A DNA stretch of 64,000 nt from Ehretia macrophylla. Lineage: Eukaryota; Streptophyta; Magnoliopsida; Boraginales; Ehretiaceae. The notes below the pieces were generated by a model. It saw nothing but the letters and a program-made list of their open reading frames with translations, did not search any database and had not been told where the DNA came from. A program made the translations under genes and the position numbers. Position 1 is the stretch's first letter, and every line of letters starts with the position of its first letter. This document shows positions 33,201-44,560 of this stretch, one piece after another. The DNA lies in NCBI GenBank assembly GCA_037974665.1, contig CM075766.1, positions 51,220,569-51,284,568 on the forward strand. The letters are read 5' to 3'.

Positions 33201-34570
33201 AGTTGATAATAAAATTTATTTCAAAATAAGTGGGGATTGAGTGGGGCCATCAAATAATTCTTAGATTATTAAACATTTCCATGTAGTAGAGTTAAGAGAT
33301 AAGTGGATCCCAAGGTGGTTGGTGGATACATTCATTACCTACAGAATGGAGAAGAATAGCAGAAATTTGAGAAAGCAAGAGTATAGAAGTCCAGAAAAGC
33401 ACTCACCACTTTTGATTTCTGATTTGCTGGCATTTTTGGAAACCCCAAGGACAGAATAATAATCCTGTGAAGCATAAAATCAATCACTTTTAACCATATG
33501 CAACACAAACCGTCATAGTAAAATGAAAGAAACCAAAAATTTATTACAAAAGTAAGCAGTATAAAACAAAAGAAAAATGCATAGCATCTCACCCTATCAG
33601 CTCTAACTATCAAACAAGCTCCCCTTCGTTGACATGATCTCTTACACAACCCAGAGGTGAAGAGTGCATGCACAGACTCCTGCGAGAATAAAGTTGAGCT
33701 TGGCGACCCCAATGCTCTAACCTTGTTTGAGACACTGCATACAAGAACATAAGGTTGACGGATATACATTAATGCCTACATATATCTCCATATGGTGATT
33801 TACTAATCAAAAGAAATGAATTCTGTTAATCTAGCAACCTAGATAAGTTCCGGAAAGCTGGCTCCAATCTGTATACAATAGATGTGTAGGATAGCTATCC
33901 ACGAAAGCAATAAATATTTATCAACAAAAGCATCAAGGAACTGTAAAACATAAAGGTCTGTAGACAGGCAACCCTAAAAAAGAAGGTGAAGGGAACGCTC
34001 TCTCTTTTTACTAATAAAATTATACGCTTGCTTCTTCTAACTTCTAAACTAATAAGAACCAAAAACACCGGGGAGTTAGCAATGTTCACACACTCACGTG
34101 TAGGTAAACAGCCTTTCTAGGAGCATTATTGTTGATTGAAGTTCTCATTACTGGTAACTAAAACAAGCTATATGAACAGCCTGGCAATTCATTTTCACCA
34201 GAATTCAAGAACACTGATACACCTCTTCCAATCCCATGGAAATAGACCAAACCAATTCAAGTCTTTACGGCAAGCTGAACAAAATAAACTACGAGAACCT
34301 AAGCCTGTTGAGAAATTCCTCGGTACATTCAAAATCTCTCTTAATTTTCATCTCCAGCACAAACACCGCCACAAGCAAGCTCGGCATTACAGATAAAGAT
34401 AGCAGTTGACAAACAATACCAGGTGGCAGATTTACACATGAGAAGTCAAGAGTAAAGTTCTTTCACAGTTTAAAAGCTCACCATTGGGGAGACGTCGAGG
34501 ATCTGGCTACTAACTGAGGCTGGACTCCCCACCGTGCCACCCATGTACTTCCACAAGGTATAATTGCCAT
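30231..34570 (-). CDS. DJA6: Chloroplast-type DnaJ (Hsp40) chaperone, type A
   Basis: Co-chaperone that stimulates Hsp70, probably in plastids. Seven coding exons read by phase: 34570-34482, 33734-33593, 33464-33407, 32735-32693, 31426-31378, 31268-31188, 31082-30231; 437 residues, the usual size. Residues 1-77 form a transit-peptide-like, Ser/Arg-rich leader beginning [15 protein letters not shown]. The J domain starts at DYYSVLG (78), with the HPD motif at 106-108. A Gly/Met-rich linker (about 168-182) leads to four CxxCxGxG zinc motifs (from 220, 237, 263, 276), then the C-terminal substrate-binding domains ([20 protein letters not shown]). A non-coding first exon probably ends at a GTACGT donor near 35049. 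All boundaries are GT-AG and phases agree. It closely resembles Arabidopsis DJA5/DJA6; which one is not certain. Confidence 0.93.
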
Positions 34571-35434
34571 TCAATATACTGTAGATGTTTTCCGATACAA
34601 AAGACGATAAACGGCCTAAAAAACCTGTGTCTTTACAAAGTCCGACGTTAGACACATAGTACGCTATAATCTAATAACCCATGTAATTATAAAAAGTATG
34701 TGTCATAAAACCTCTCGTAAGGCACGTTCTTATAAATCATAGGTTTATTATATTATTACGGTACCACAGTCCACAGAGTATAAGAACAACTTCGACAAAA
34801 TACAGGAAGATTTTTGCACAAATTAAATTAAAATAGAATATCAAATTAAAACAGAAAACTCAAAAGTCAAAAACCACATTTATAGTCTGGGACAAATACT
34901 TGAGCAGAGAAAAAAAAATGTTTATTTGCATTTATTTATTTATTTATTTATTTAATTATATACTAGTGAATTTAGCTGGATTATTAATAAGTACGTGTGA
35001 GTAGAGGAATATAAAATTACTAATATGTGAAACTCAAATGATAACGTACCTAAAACATTGACTGGAATTGGAGCTTTGATAATATGAAGTGAAGGTGCAG
35101 CAAAGGCGATGGTGGTAGAGCTGCTGCTTAAGCAAAACGAGTCAGAGAAAGCTCAACGCCTGGCCACAGCAGTGTGCGTTGTGTGTGTGTTTTAGTCGAA
35201 GATGAGGTTCCAAAAGAGGGGGCGCAAAGGGCTTTCCGGAACGCTAATTATACTCCCTCTTTTTGGACCTGATAAGAGCGCCTCTTGTGTCTGATAATAT
35301 AGGAGTTAAACTCGTGTGCGAGGGGCCACGAGTCTTGTTTCGCAGTTAGGTGTCAGAACGGCGCATGCGTTGACTGGATTGCTAATTATCTATTCAGTGA
35401 ATATGAAATTATTAATATCATAAAATTGCAACGA

Positions 35435-35528
35435 CCGACCTTAGCTCAGTTGGTAGAGCGGAGGACTGTAGTGGGTTAAACCTTTGATGGCTATCCTTAG
35501 GTCGCTGGTTCGAATCCGGCAGGTCGGA
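35435..35528 (+). tRNA. tRNA-Tyr (GTA) with 21-nt intron
   Basis: Acceptor CCGACCT (35435-35441) pairs with AGGTCGG (35521-35527), discriminator A at 35528. D arm TTAGCTCAGTTGGTAGAGC, anticodon GTA at 35468-35470, T arm GCTGGTTCGAATCCGGC. The intron is 35472-35492, one base after the anticodon, as in all nuclear plant tRNA-Tyr genes. It is divergent from, and about 240 bp beyond, the first non-coding exon of the DnaJ gene. Confidence 0.96.
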
Positions 35529-36175
35529 TTGTTTTCTTTCTTTTTTCCTTGAACCATGCAACTTGCTGTAATGCAAATCTTTCACTAGTTGAAAGTACTT
35601 CTTAATTAGCCAGCAATTTGATATATCTCTTTCCCCCCCCACCCTCTGTCTCTCTCTGGGGTCTGAGTGGGAATCTTTCGCACTTCTTGATAGTTATGCC
35701 GTGCAACGTATGCATCCAAATCCACTTCTAGAGAGAGCATCTCGTGTAAAAGAACATCTTATAATTTAGGCATGCATGCACTTTTACAGCCATATTTAAT
35801 TAATTTTTCAATGAAGAGTGTACATGTAAGTCCAAAAGCTAGTTCACACCGAACTGATACGCATACAGCAAACTATCTTTATTCCATTTTTCATGAAAAG
35901 ATGGATTCTTTCACTTTATTGATTTACACGCAAAGTTAATACCTGCCAATTTAATTTACTTGATTGAAGCATTGCTTAGCTTTTCTTGTAATATTTTTAC
36001 AAAAAAAATAAAAAAGCGAGCTGAACTATATCAAGAATCTCATGCGATAATTTGTTCTTGGGAGGTGTTAACTCTTCGCCTATCAGAGGGTGATTTCAAC
36101 TTCGAAAGCCATAAGTCCCATTCACGAAAGTCGGCCTACTGAACAAACTTGCCACTTTTGATTAACTCGTCGACA
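35529..36175. other. Spacer and probable promoter of metacaspase gene 1
   Basis: No gene seen. CTATATCA near 36026 is a weak TATA candidate about 150 bases before the start codon. Confidence 0.4.
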
Positions 36176-39100
36176 ATGAACGTTATCATATGCAAGGATT
36201 GCCGGCGGCAATCCTTGGCATCACAGCATGCTCAGGCCGTTCGCTGCCATGGATGCCGAAGAATTATATCAAGTGGTTTGCTGAGTACTAAAAATGATCA
36301 GGCTAGCCCAGTGAATGTCGTCAAGATCAGTAGAAGGGAAAGGTTGAAAGACTTCTTAAAGATGCATTCAGGCACTATACGTCCATCTGGTGCTTCCCCA
36401 AGTGTTAATAATCAACGTTTTTCGATCACTTCAATGCCTCCACCGAGAGGGAAACGAGCATTTCTTTGTGGAGTGACTTACAAGGGGCAGAAAGTTAAGG
36501 TTAAGGGAGCCTTGCAAGATGTGAAAAGCATGAGAAATTTACTAGTCGACCGGTTTAATTTCCCATCTAGCTCTCTTCTGATTCTTGCAGGTAAAACTTA
36601 TATGTATGATCTAATAACAACATCTTATCTTCCATGGAAAATGTATATAGAACTTGAAAAGTTGTTGCAGGAAGGAAATGGACACTCTTGGATTTGGACC
36701 GTCCGGTCTCATGTATTTTCGGAACACTCTTGATTCCGGATGACCGGCTGTCTAGACTAAGCTTACATGGGATGTGGGCTTTACGTACAAGGGTCCACCT
36801 TATTGTGGGGTTGTATTAGTATTTGATAATGTTTTTTAGATATTAGTAAATGCTTATGTATCATGCCTATGGTTTCCAAATTTGTCTTTGTCATTTATTA
36901 ATCAGAGCATGCATATGTAGTAGAACTGAGATTAGATATAACAGTTTGAGATGTGGAATGATTGTGGAGCTGTTAAAGGGTAGAATGTACGTAGCGTGTT
37001 TCCTGGTGGAATTAATGACTACAAATGAAAATTCTTGGGTTAGTCTAGATTGTTTTTTACATGGTTAGCGAGACCGATTCTCACACTAATATAATATATA
37101 AGAGACTAATGTTAGTTCGAACTAACTAAATAGTTTTCCGAGTATGAAGATATTTACTGAAGAAATTTAACACCCTGCAGAAGAGGAGACTTATAAGCTC
37201 CCAACAAAGAGCAATGTCCAGGAGGCCTTTCGGTGGTTGACATCAGACTTGCAATCAGGAGACTCATTGGTGTTCTACTTCTCAGGTCATGGCAAGCGAC
37301 AGCGTGATTTTAATAGAGATGAGATGGATGGATTTGATGAAGCAATTTGCCCTGTTGATTTTGCGACTAAGGGCATGATATTGGATAATGAAATCAATCA
37401 AACCATTGTTAGACCGCTCAAGGAGGGAATCATACTTCACGCTATCATTGATTCTTGTCACAGTGGAACTATGCTTGATCTACCATATGTGTATAATAAA
37501 GATAAGTATGTTTATCTCTTCTTTAGCAATGATGTGGCGTCAATTCTTGTAGTCTGGGATTTGCATTTGTTTACTGGAGATTGGTTCAATCAATTTCTGT
37601 TTAGAATGATAAAAAAACAGATTGATAACAAATTGACAGGGCCGAGGCACAGACAGCTCATGTGGGGCCCAGTCTCCAAAGGAGGCGGTACAAATAAGTT
37701 AAATATATTCAATCCGTAAAAATTGACAGTAAGATATTACATACTAATATACAACATATATAAATGCGTCCTAAATTACTAAAAGTCTCCCAATTAAACG
37801 CTCGGCTCCTAATAATTTGTCAATCAATGACAAAATGTTGGCTTGTCAGCCAGTATAATTTGTAACTTAAAATCACCTTTAATTTGTAACTTAGAATTAT
37901 CAAATCTGTTACAATTTGGCAATAGAAGAAAATTGTAATTTTCTTTTTATATCTTGAATGGAAGAGAGAGGATAATCAACTATCGACTATTGGCCTTTAC
38001 TGGATTCAACAGGAAAAAATGGGATGACAATCGGCCTCCATCAGGTGCTCACAAAGGTACAAGTGGAGGACGTGTTATCTGCTTTAGTGCTTGTGAGGAT
38101 TATCAACTAGCTGCAGATACCTCAGTGAGTAGTCTTCCCTGATTCTTTTGTTCAATGGTTTAATTGAGTCTGGAGATAATAAATCGATAAATAAACTTCT
38201 CTCGAACCGCTTAATCTGTTAAATTAAGTGATCAATTAACATTTCATCTTCTTCCATTCTTCGTTTTCTCTCTGTTATCTAGCTCCAGGAGGAGATTGAG
38301 GTGTCCTACATTTCTTACATCTCGCCATCTACAGACGATATTCATTGTTGGAATTTATAATCTTTCTACATGAAAAAATCATAAACTTTGGACTACTATT
38401 CCAAGCACTAATTGATTTTAGGATGAAATCTCATAATTCTTAATATGGTATCAGAGTTAGGCCATTAATTTAATCATATTCATCTATGTGTTTCTTATTT
38501 GTCTGTCTGTTTCGCTCTTGATTTGGTCAGGATGTCTTCCTTAATTCTTATTTTTGCTGTACTTGCAGGCTTTTTCCTCGGGAAAAAATATGATTGGTGC
38601 CATGACACACACATTTATAAAAGCAGTGGAGTCGAATCAAAAAGTTACATATAGGAGCATACTCCATCATATGCATGAGGCCATCGAGGAGGCTAATAAA
38701 CCAGATTGTCCTTGTAGTCATATTTTAAGAGGATTCAACCACAAGATATTACAGGTAATAATCCATCTGCTTTGCTCAAATCATACTTGAAAAATAGACA
38801 TCTTATACAATATATGATAATTGTATAATTACATTCGAAATCTGCAGAATCCTCAATTGTCATCTCGCCTCATGTAAGGAGTGATTTAACATTTTAGATG
38901 AGGTGGTAATTAAATTAAATATATGAGTAATTTGAAAATCACCAGCATTGTTCGAACTTGAAGTAGTTCGGACTAATAATTTGTAAATAAATCGTGAATA
39001 CGATCCAAGCAATAAATGCCTTAGGGTTCCAATACTCTTAAATAATATGCCTCAATTTCAATACCGTGAATTTTTACTACCCTCTGGCCTGTGGAGTATT

Positions 39101-42100
39101 GGTATATGTCAATGCCCACCTTATAATAAGTATCGTTAATTATATGGTAGCATAAATTAACGATTCCGACTTATACGTCGATGAGATCAAAAGAGACTGC
39201 GATGGCTACAAGAAATAAGTTCGGGAATTTAGAGTTACCTAAGATGACGTCGGGATTATGCAATGCTAAAGTCAGCAAATTTGACTAAAGGAAGCTTCCT
39301 ATAAGTTGACTTGGATGCTAGCCACCCATGTGGTTAATTGAAGTCACCCATGTGATAAATATGGGTGGTCAATACTTTGAACATGGTTGGTAAAGCCAAC
39401 CAAGATGGAAATGTTTGATAGGAAAGTCTCATATGGTGGGCTAGCTTAATTTTATAGTCTCCTATGGCGGGCTAGCTAAATTCTATAAATAGTAATGCAT
39501 TAAATCATCAAATTCATCCACAACACAACTCCAAACACAATCCTAAGTTAGTCTTTCTTTCTTGTATTCTTCTTGTAAATCCAGAAACTATTGAAACTCT
39601 AATCTTGAGAACGCACGGTGGGACAATTATGTTGTAAGAATTATATTGAATTGTTATAATGAGTAGTGTTGTCTTTCTACTTGATTGTTGTTAAGACGTT
39701 TCTGAAAAATTGGTTATATTTTTACATGGTATCAAGAGCTTAAGGGGCTCTTAACAATAATTTTGTCTAGTAAAGCTCAACAACTATGACTACTCAAGGT
39801 GTTAGTTCTTCTTCTACCAGTTCTAGTTCCGGTTTAGTACCGACAATTCGTATCCGTCCCCCTACCTTCACAGAAGGAAAGCTTGATGGCACGAACTATT
39901 TTTTGTAGAAGTTCAAAATCACTACAGTTCTGGACTCCTACGAACTCCTTGATACAGTGTTAGGCACAGATGCAGAACCAGTTGCAGTTCGTGCTGAAGA
40001 TGACACAAAAAAGGTCACACCTCTAGATCCTCAGCTTGTCAAAGAATGGAGGAGACGAAATGCTGATGCACTTTGTGCAATTGTAACAAGTGTTCAGGAT
40101 TCCGTCCTTACTCTAATTCAACACAGAACCAAGGCAACTGAAGCTTGGAACATACCGAGAAATCAGTATGAAACAAGGAATCAGACTCGTATTCAGAACT
40201 TGGAGAATCAGTTAGCTGCTGAGAGATTAAGTAAAGATGAAGCAGCTGAGTCATTTATTAGTCGGATGAAAAACCTACGTGATCAAATGGCTGCAGTTGG
40301 TATTGCCAAATCAACTGAGGAACTAGCTTGAAGGTGCATTAGAGTGTTGCCTCCAAAATTTGACGGTCTTGTGACAGTACTCAATACACAAGTTTGCATT
40401 CCTCCTTTGACATTTGAAGAATTCACTGCCATGTTGATGGAGGAAGAGATGAGGCTAAAAAGCGGAGAAAATCAACTTGACTCTGCCTTTGTAGCAAAAG
40501 CGAGGAGTAGCCAAGAAGAAATGAAAGAAGAAGACATTCTCTGGATCGTGCTACTACTGCAATAAGAAAGGCCATACTGTCAAAGACTATAGGAAACGAA
40601 TCTATGACGAGAACAACAGAACTCTAAAGCTAAATTGGAGAAATAAAGAATCTGTCAATACGGCTGAAACAAAAGTGCATCTGTTTACTGTAATAAATGT
40701 ATCGGAGGAAACGTGTACTAGCGCACATGTACATCAAACAAGTGCATGGGTGTTAGATAGTGGAGCTTCCCGACACATGATCAGCAAGAAAGAGTTATAT
40801 GACTCAATAAAACCTCTACAAGAACCAATGAATGTTGTCGTTAGGAATAATGCTAGGTGTTCCGTTGAGGACACTGGAACCATCTTGCTTGTGTCTAAAG
40901 ATGAAGGAAGCAAGAAGCTGTCCAACGTACTTTTTGTACCCCAGATCACCAGAAATTTGCTATTTGTAGCTGCTATTACAGATAATGATCTAAAAGTGCG
41001 GTTCAAGAAGAAGGAAGCTTTGATTCTTGACAGAAATCAAAATATCATAAGTAAAGGTATTCGCAAAAATAACCTTTACAAAATCAGCTCTCTTTTTGCT
41101 ATCGTGGATGCCAAAACAAGTCAACTTTGGCATGAAAGGTTCGGGCACATTTCTTATCCTGTGTTAAAGGAAATGTAAAAGAAGAAGATGGTGGCCGACT
41201 TGCCTTCAATTGAAGAAGTTGAAGGACCATGTGAAGCTTGTATATTGGGCAAGCAACATAGACAATCATTTCCCAAAGAGAGTCATAACCGATCAAAAGC
41301 TCCTCTAGAATTGGTACATGCTAACCTCTACGGAAAAATGACTACCCCGGCGTTGGGAGGATCTTCTTACTTTAAGTTGTTAGTCAACGATTAAAGTAGG
41401 AAGATGTGGGTGTACTTCCTTGGGGACAAGGCTGATGCTCTTGAAAAGTTTAAAGTGTGGCACAAACTTGTTACAAATGAGAACACAACTCAGTTGAAGA
41501 AACTTCGTACCGATCGTGGGGGGGAATTCTGTTCTACAGAGTTCACCAACTACTGTAACAATCTTGGGATTAAACGCCAATTGACTGCTCCTTACACACT
41601 ACAACAAAATGGAGTTGTGGAACGAATAAATCGAACAATTGTAGAAATGGCTTGATGCATGTTGAAAGGTGCTGGCCTACCTGATACATTTTGGGTTGAA
41701 GCAGTCAACACAGCGGCGTACATCCTCAATCGGTGCTCAACCAGGGCACTTAACGATAAGACTCCTAATGAGGCTTATTATGGTACGAAACCTTCTGTGT
41801 CTCATTTAAGAAAATTTGGGTGTGAGTGTTTTGTACACGTCCCAAATGAAAATAGAAAGAAATGGGATGACAAGAGCAAAAATGGCATTTTCTTGGGATA
41901 TAGTGAAGAGTTTAAAGCATACAGACTATATGATGTAGAGGCCAAGAAAGTGATCATAAGCCGAGATGTGGTGTTTAATGAGCGACCACACTCAATGGAG
42001 GATAGCGGTCCTGCCATTTCGTCATCAACTGATGAAGTAATCCACCAAGTGCCTGAACAACGACCGTTGAACAATGAAGAAGTCTCTAATGAAGACCAAC

Positions 42101-44560
42101 ATGTTGTTTCCACAAGGAAGCCACAACCGAAGTGGTTTCAACAGCTCTTTGATGGAAGAAATCTAGGAGTTACTGATGATAATCCACGTCCTGATGGATT
42201 AAGACGATCAAAGAGAATAGAGGAGCAGAACAGATCAGGACAACAGCTAGTAACATGATTTTGATTACCTAAATCATCAAGACGGTAAAAGAACTGGTAA
42301 CTGTGGAGGAAGTCATGTCAGATCCAAATTGGAGAGCAGCTATATAAGCCGAGTATGATAGTATCATGAAAAATGATACTTGGGAGATCGTTGAAAAGCC
42401 ACCGAACAGAAAGATCATTGGCACCAAATGGATCTGGAAAGTGAAGTACAAGGCAGATGGAAGTCTTGAAAAATACAAGGCACGCCTTGTAGCACAAGGA
42501 TTTTTGCAAGTTGAAGGTTTCGATGTATATGAAACCTTTGCTCCAACAGCAATAAATGTCAACAATCAGGCTAGTTGTTGCAGCTGCCGTGCATTATGGA
42601 TGGATTGTACATCAAATGGATGTCAAGTCAGCTTTCCTTAATAGGCAACTTGAAGAAGAAGTCTACGTTGCACAACCCTCTAGCTTCTAAATACCAGGTG
42701 AAGAAGAAAAAGTCTGCAAATTGAAAAAGGCTTTATATGGGTTAAAGCAAGCACCACGAGCTTGGTACAAACATATAGACTCTTTCTTCTTGCAGCATGG
42801 TTTCTATAGAAGCAAATCAGAGGTCAACTTGTATGTTCTAAGTGAACAAGGAAATAAGGTAATTGTAGTCCTATATGTAGATGATCTTGTAATCACTGGT
42901 GACCATGAAGATAATATTCAGAAGACGCAAGAATTTGAAATGACAAATCTTGGTCTTCCTCATTATTGCTTGGGAATCGAGGTATGGCAAAAACCTCATA
43001 CTATCTTCATCTCGCAGCAACGATATGTTCGTGAGCTCCTGACTGCATTTGGTATGTCCGAGTGTAAACCAGTTGTCACCCGATGGAAGTGAATACAAAG
43101 TTATCAATTGACAATCCTTCAAAACAAGTTAATAACAAGCTCTACATAAGGTTGGTGGGAAGTTTAATCTTCATTTGTAACACAAGAACTGATATTAATT
43201 ATGCTGTGGGAGTTCTCAGTCGGTTTTCAAATAAACCGAGACAAAGTCACTGGCAAGCAGGGATGCTGATCCTCAAATATCTCAAAGGCACATTGGAGTA
43301 TAGGATATCATACAAGTCTGGAGATACTTCATCTAGGTACTGGGCTGGTGATATTGATTCAAAAAAATATGTTACAAGTTATGTATTCATATTCGGTGGT
43401 AGAATCATCTCATGGTCTAGTAAGAAGCAACCCACTGTTGCACTTTCATCAACGGAGGCGGAACACAAGGCTGCTTGTGTAGCATCCTGTGAAGCTGTTT
43501 GGCTACAACGCATCATGACTGATATTGGCATTTCAATAGAGGAAACAACAATGTTGAAATATGACAGTCAAAGCTGTATAACCATGTCAAAGAATCCGGT
43601 ATTTCATGATAGAACAAAACACATAGAGATTCAGTATCACTATGTGAGGGAATTGATCGAGGAATGTGAAATCTACATGGAGTACTGCCCTACAGAAGAT
43701 AATTGTGCAGATATATTCACTAAAGCGTTAGGAAACGTCTAGTTGAGCAAGCATCTTCAAACATTGGGTGTTGGTCCAATAGCTTAGTCAACGTGAGGTG
43801 AACATTGAGAGGAGGTGTTGGTATATATCAATGTCCACCTTATAATAAGTATCGTTAATTATATAATAGCATAAAATTAATGATTCTGACTTATACGTCG
43901 ATGAGGTCAAAAGAGATCACAATGGCGACAAGAAAGAAGTTCGGGAATTTGGAGTTACCTAAGATGACGTTGGGATGATGCAATGCTAAAGTCAGCAAAT
44001 TTGACTAAATGAAGCTTCCTAGAAGTTGGCTTGGATGCTAGCCACCCATGTGGTCAATTGAAGCTACCCATGTGATAAATATGGGTGGTGAATACTTTGA
44101 ACATGGTTGGTAAAGCCAACCAAGATGAAAATGTTTGATAGAAAAGTCTTCTATGGCGGGCTAGCTGAATTCTATAGTCTCTTATGGCGGGCTAGTTGAA
44201 TTCTATAAATAGTCATGCATTAAATCATCAAATTTATCCACAACACAACTTCAACACAATCCTAAGTTAGTCTTTCTTTTTTGTATTCTTTTTGTAAGTC
44301 CAGAAGCCATTGAAGCTCTAATCTTGAGAGCGCACGGTGGGACAATTATGTTGTAAGTGTTATATTGAATTGTTATAACGAGTAGTATTGTCTTTCTACT
44401 TGATTGTTGTTAAGACGTTTCTGGGAAATTTGTTATATTCTTACATGAAGGTGATTTTCTTGATATGCTAATTAATTTGTGTAATTGCATTTGGCATCTG
44501 CAGGATCCTCAGTTATCATCTTCGGAAGAGTTCAATATCAACTCCGAATTCAAGCTCTGA
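36176..44560 (+). CDS. Type I metacaspase, copy 1 (LSD1-type zinc ribbon)
   Basis: Caspase-fold cysteine protease cleaving after Arg/Lys; plant type I members act in the cytosol in cell-death control and protein aggregate clearance. Exons 36176-36590, 37181-37505, 38013-38124, 38569-38754 and 44504-44560; 364 residues, normal length, all phases fitting. The start chosen is ATG 36176, because the LSD1-type zinc ribbon begins directly after it (Cys6, Cys9, Cys24, Cys27); an upstream in-frame ATG at 36149 is also possible. The catalytic dyad is His175 (YFSGHG) and Cys231 (IIDSCHSGT). The fourth intron is about 5.7 kb because a copia element sits in it (39097-44445). A second copy of the terminal-exon start at 38848 offers an earlier end. 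A paralogue follows at 49388. Confidence 0.9.
38848..38877 (+). other. Alternative terminal exon of metacaspase 1
   Basis: After TCTGCAG at 38841-38847 the sequence reads NPQLSSRLM and a TAA stop, in the phase required after exon 4. It parallels the distal last exon at 44504 ([16 protein letters not shown]...), including the preceding intron bases (TAATTACATTC... versus TAATTGCATTT...). Splicing here would make a protein nine residues shorter in its tail and would bypass the copia element. It may be a used exon or a decaying duplicate. Confidence 0.5.
39097..39726 (+). repeat. Copia left LTR
   Basis: 630 bp, ends TTTTTACA. A TATA box (TCTATAAATAG, about 39482-39492) lies in the promoter part. 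It is followed directly by the primer-binding site TGGTATCAAGAGC at 39727. Confidence 0.92.
39786..40640 (+). pseudogene. Copia gag with damaged zinc knuckle
   Basis: ATG 39786 opens a Ser/Thr-rich head ([20 protein letters not shown]), then a copia-type gag: [20 protein letters not shown] and [24 protein letters not shown] at 39906-39908 and a TGA at 40329-40331 break the frame, and another shift occurs near 40530. The nucleocapsid zinc knuckle reads [14 protein letters not shown], so the fourth ligand Cys is replaced by Tyr. Confidence 0.85.
40641..43742 (+). pseudogene. Copia pol: protease, integrase, reverse transcriptase, RNase H
   Basis: Protease motif [16 protein letters not shown], then a GAG-pre-integrase block ([17 protein letters not shown]). 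The integrase core has [19 protein letters not shown] and [15 protein letters not shown]. Reverse transcriptase spans from [20 protein letters not shown] to the catalytic [12 protein letters not shown]. RNase H has [20 protein letters not shown] and ends [15 protein letters not shown]. Stops lie at 41176, 41392, 41653, 42256 and near 42345 and 42688, with frameshifts near 42565 and 43085. Dead as a protein-coding unit. Confidence 0.93.
43816..44445 (+). repeat. Copia right LTR
   Basis: 630 bp, begins TGTTGGTATATATC after the purine tract GAGAGGAGG, ends TTCTTACA, and is followed by intron sequence leading to the last metacaspase exon. Confidence 0.92.

Larger units (their letters stand above)
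39097..44445 (+). mobile_element. Ty1/copia LTR retrotransposon in metacaspase intron 4
   Basis: LTRs of 630 bp at 39097-39726 and 43816-44445, about 54 differences by eye (about 91% identity), so clearly older than the gypsy element. Flanks TGGAG (39092-39096) and TGAAG (44446-44450) are a 5-bp target duplication with one change. Order gag, protease, integrase, reverse transcriptase, RNase H is that of Ty1/copia. It is in the same orientation as the metacaspase gene. Many stops make it non-autonomous. The left LTR starts TATTGG instead of TGTTGG. Confidence 0.93.

Noticed and set aside
33140..33335. Stowaway-like MITE in the DnaJ intron (CTACTCCATCCAAAA at 33145)
   Set aside because: The matching inverted end and TA duplication are not visible on the right side.
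35418..35642. Minus-strand frame across the tRNA-Tyr gene
   Set aside because: It is an antisense reading of the tRNA; such peptides recur in databases as artefacts.
37954..38142. 62-codon frame overlapping metacaspase exon 3 with an upstream ATG
   Set aside because: The frame simply extends exon 3 into the intron; the AG acceptor at 38011-38012 and the phase define the exon.
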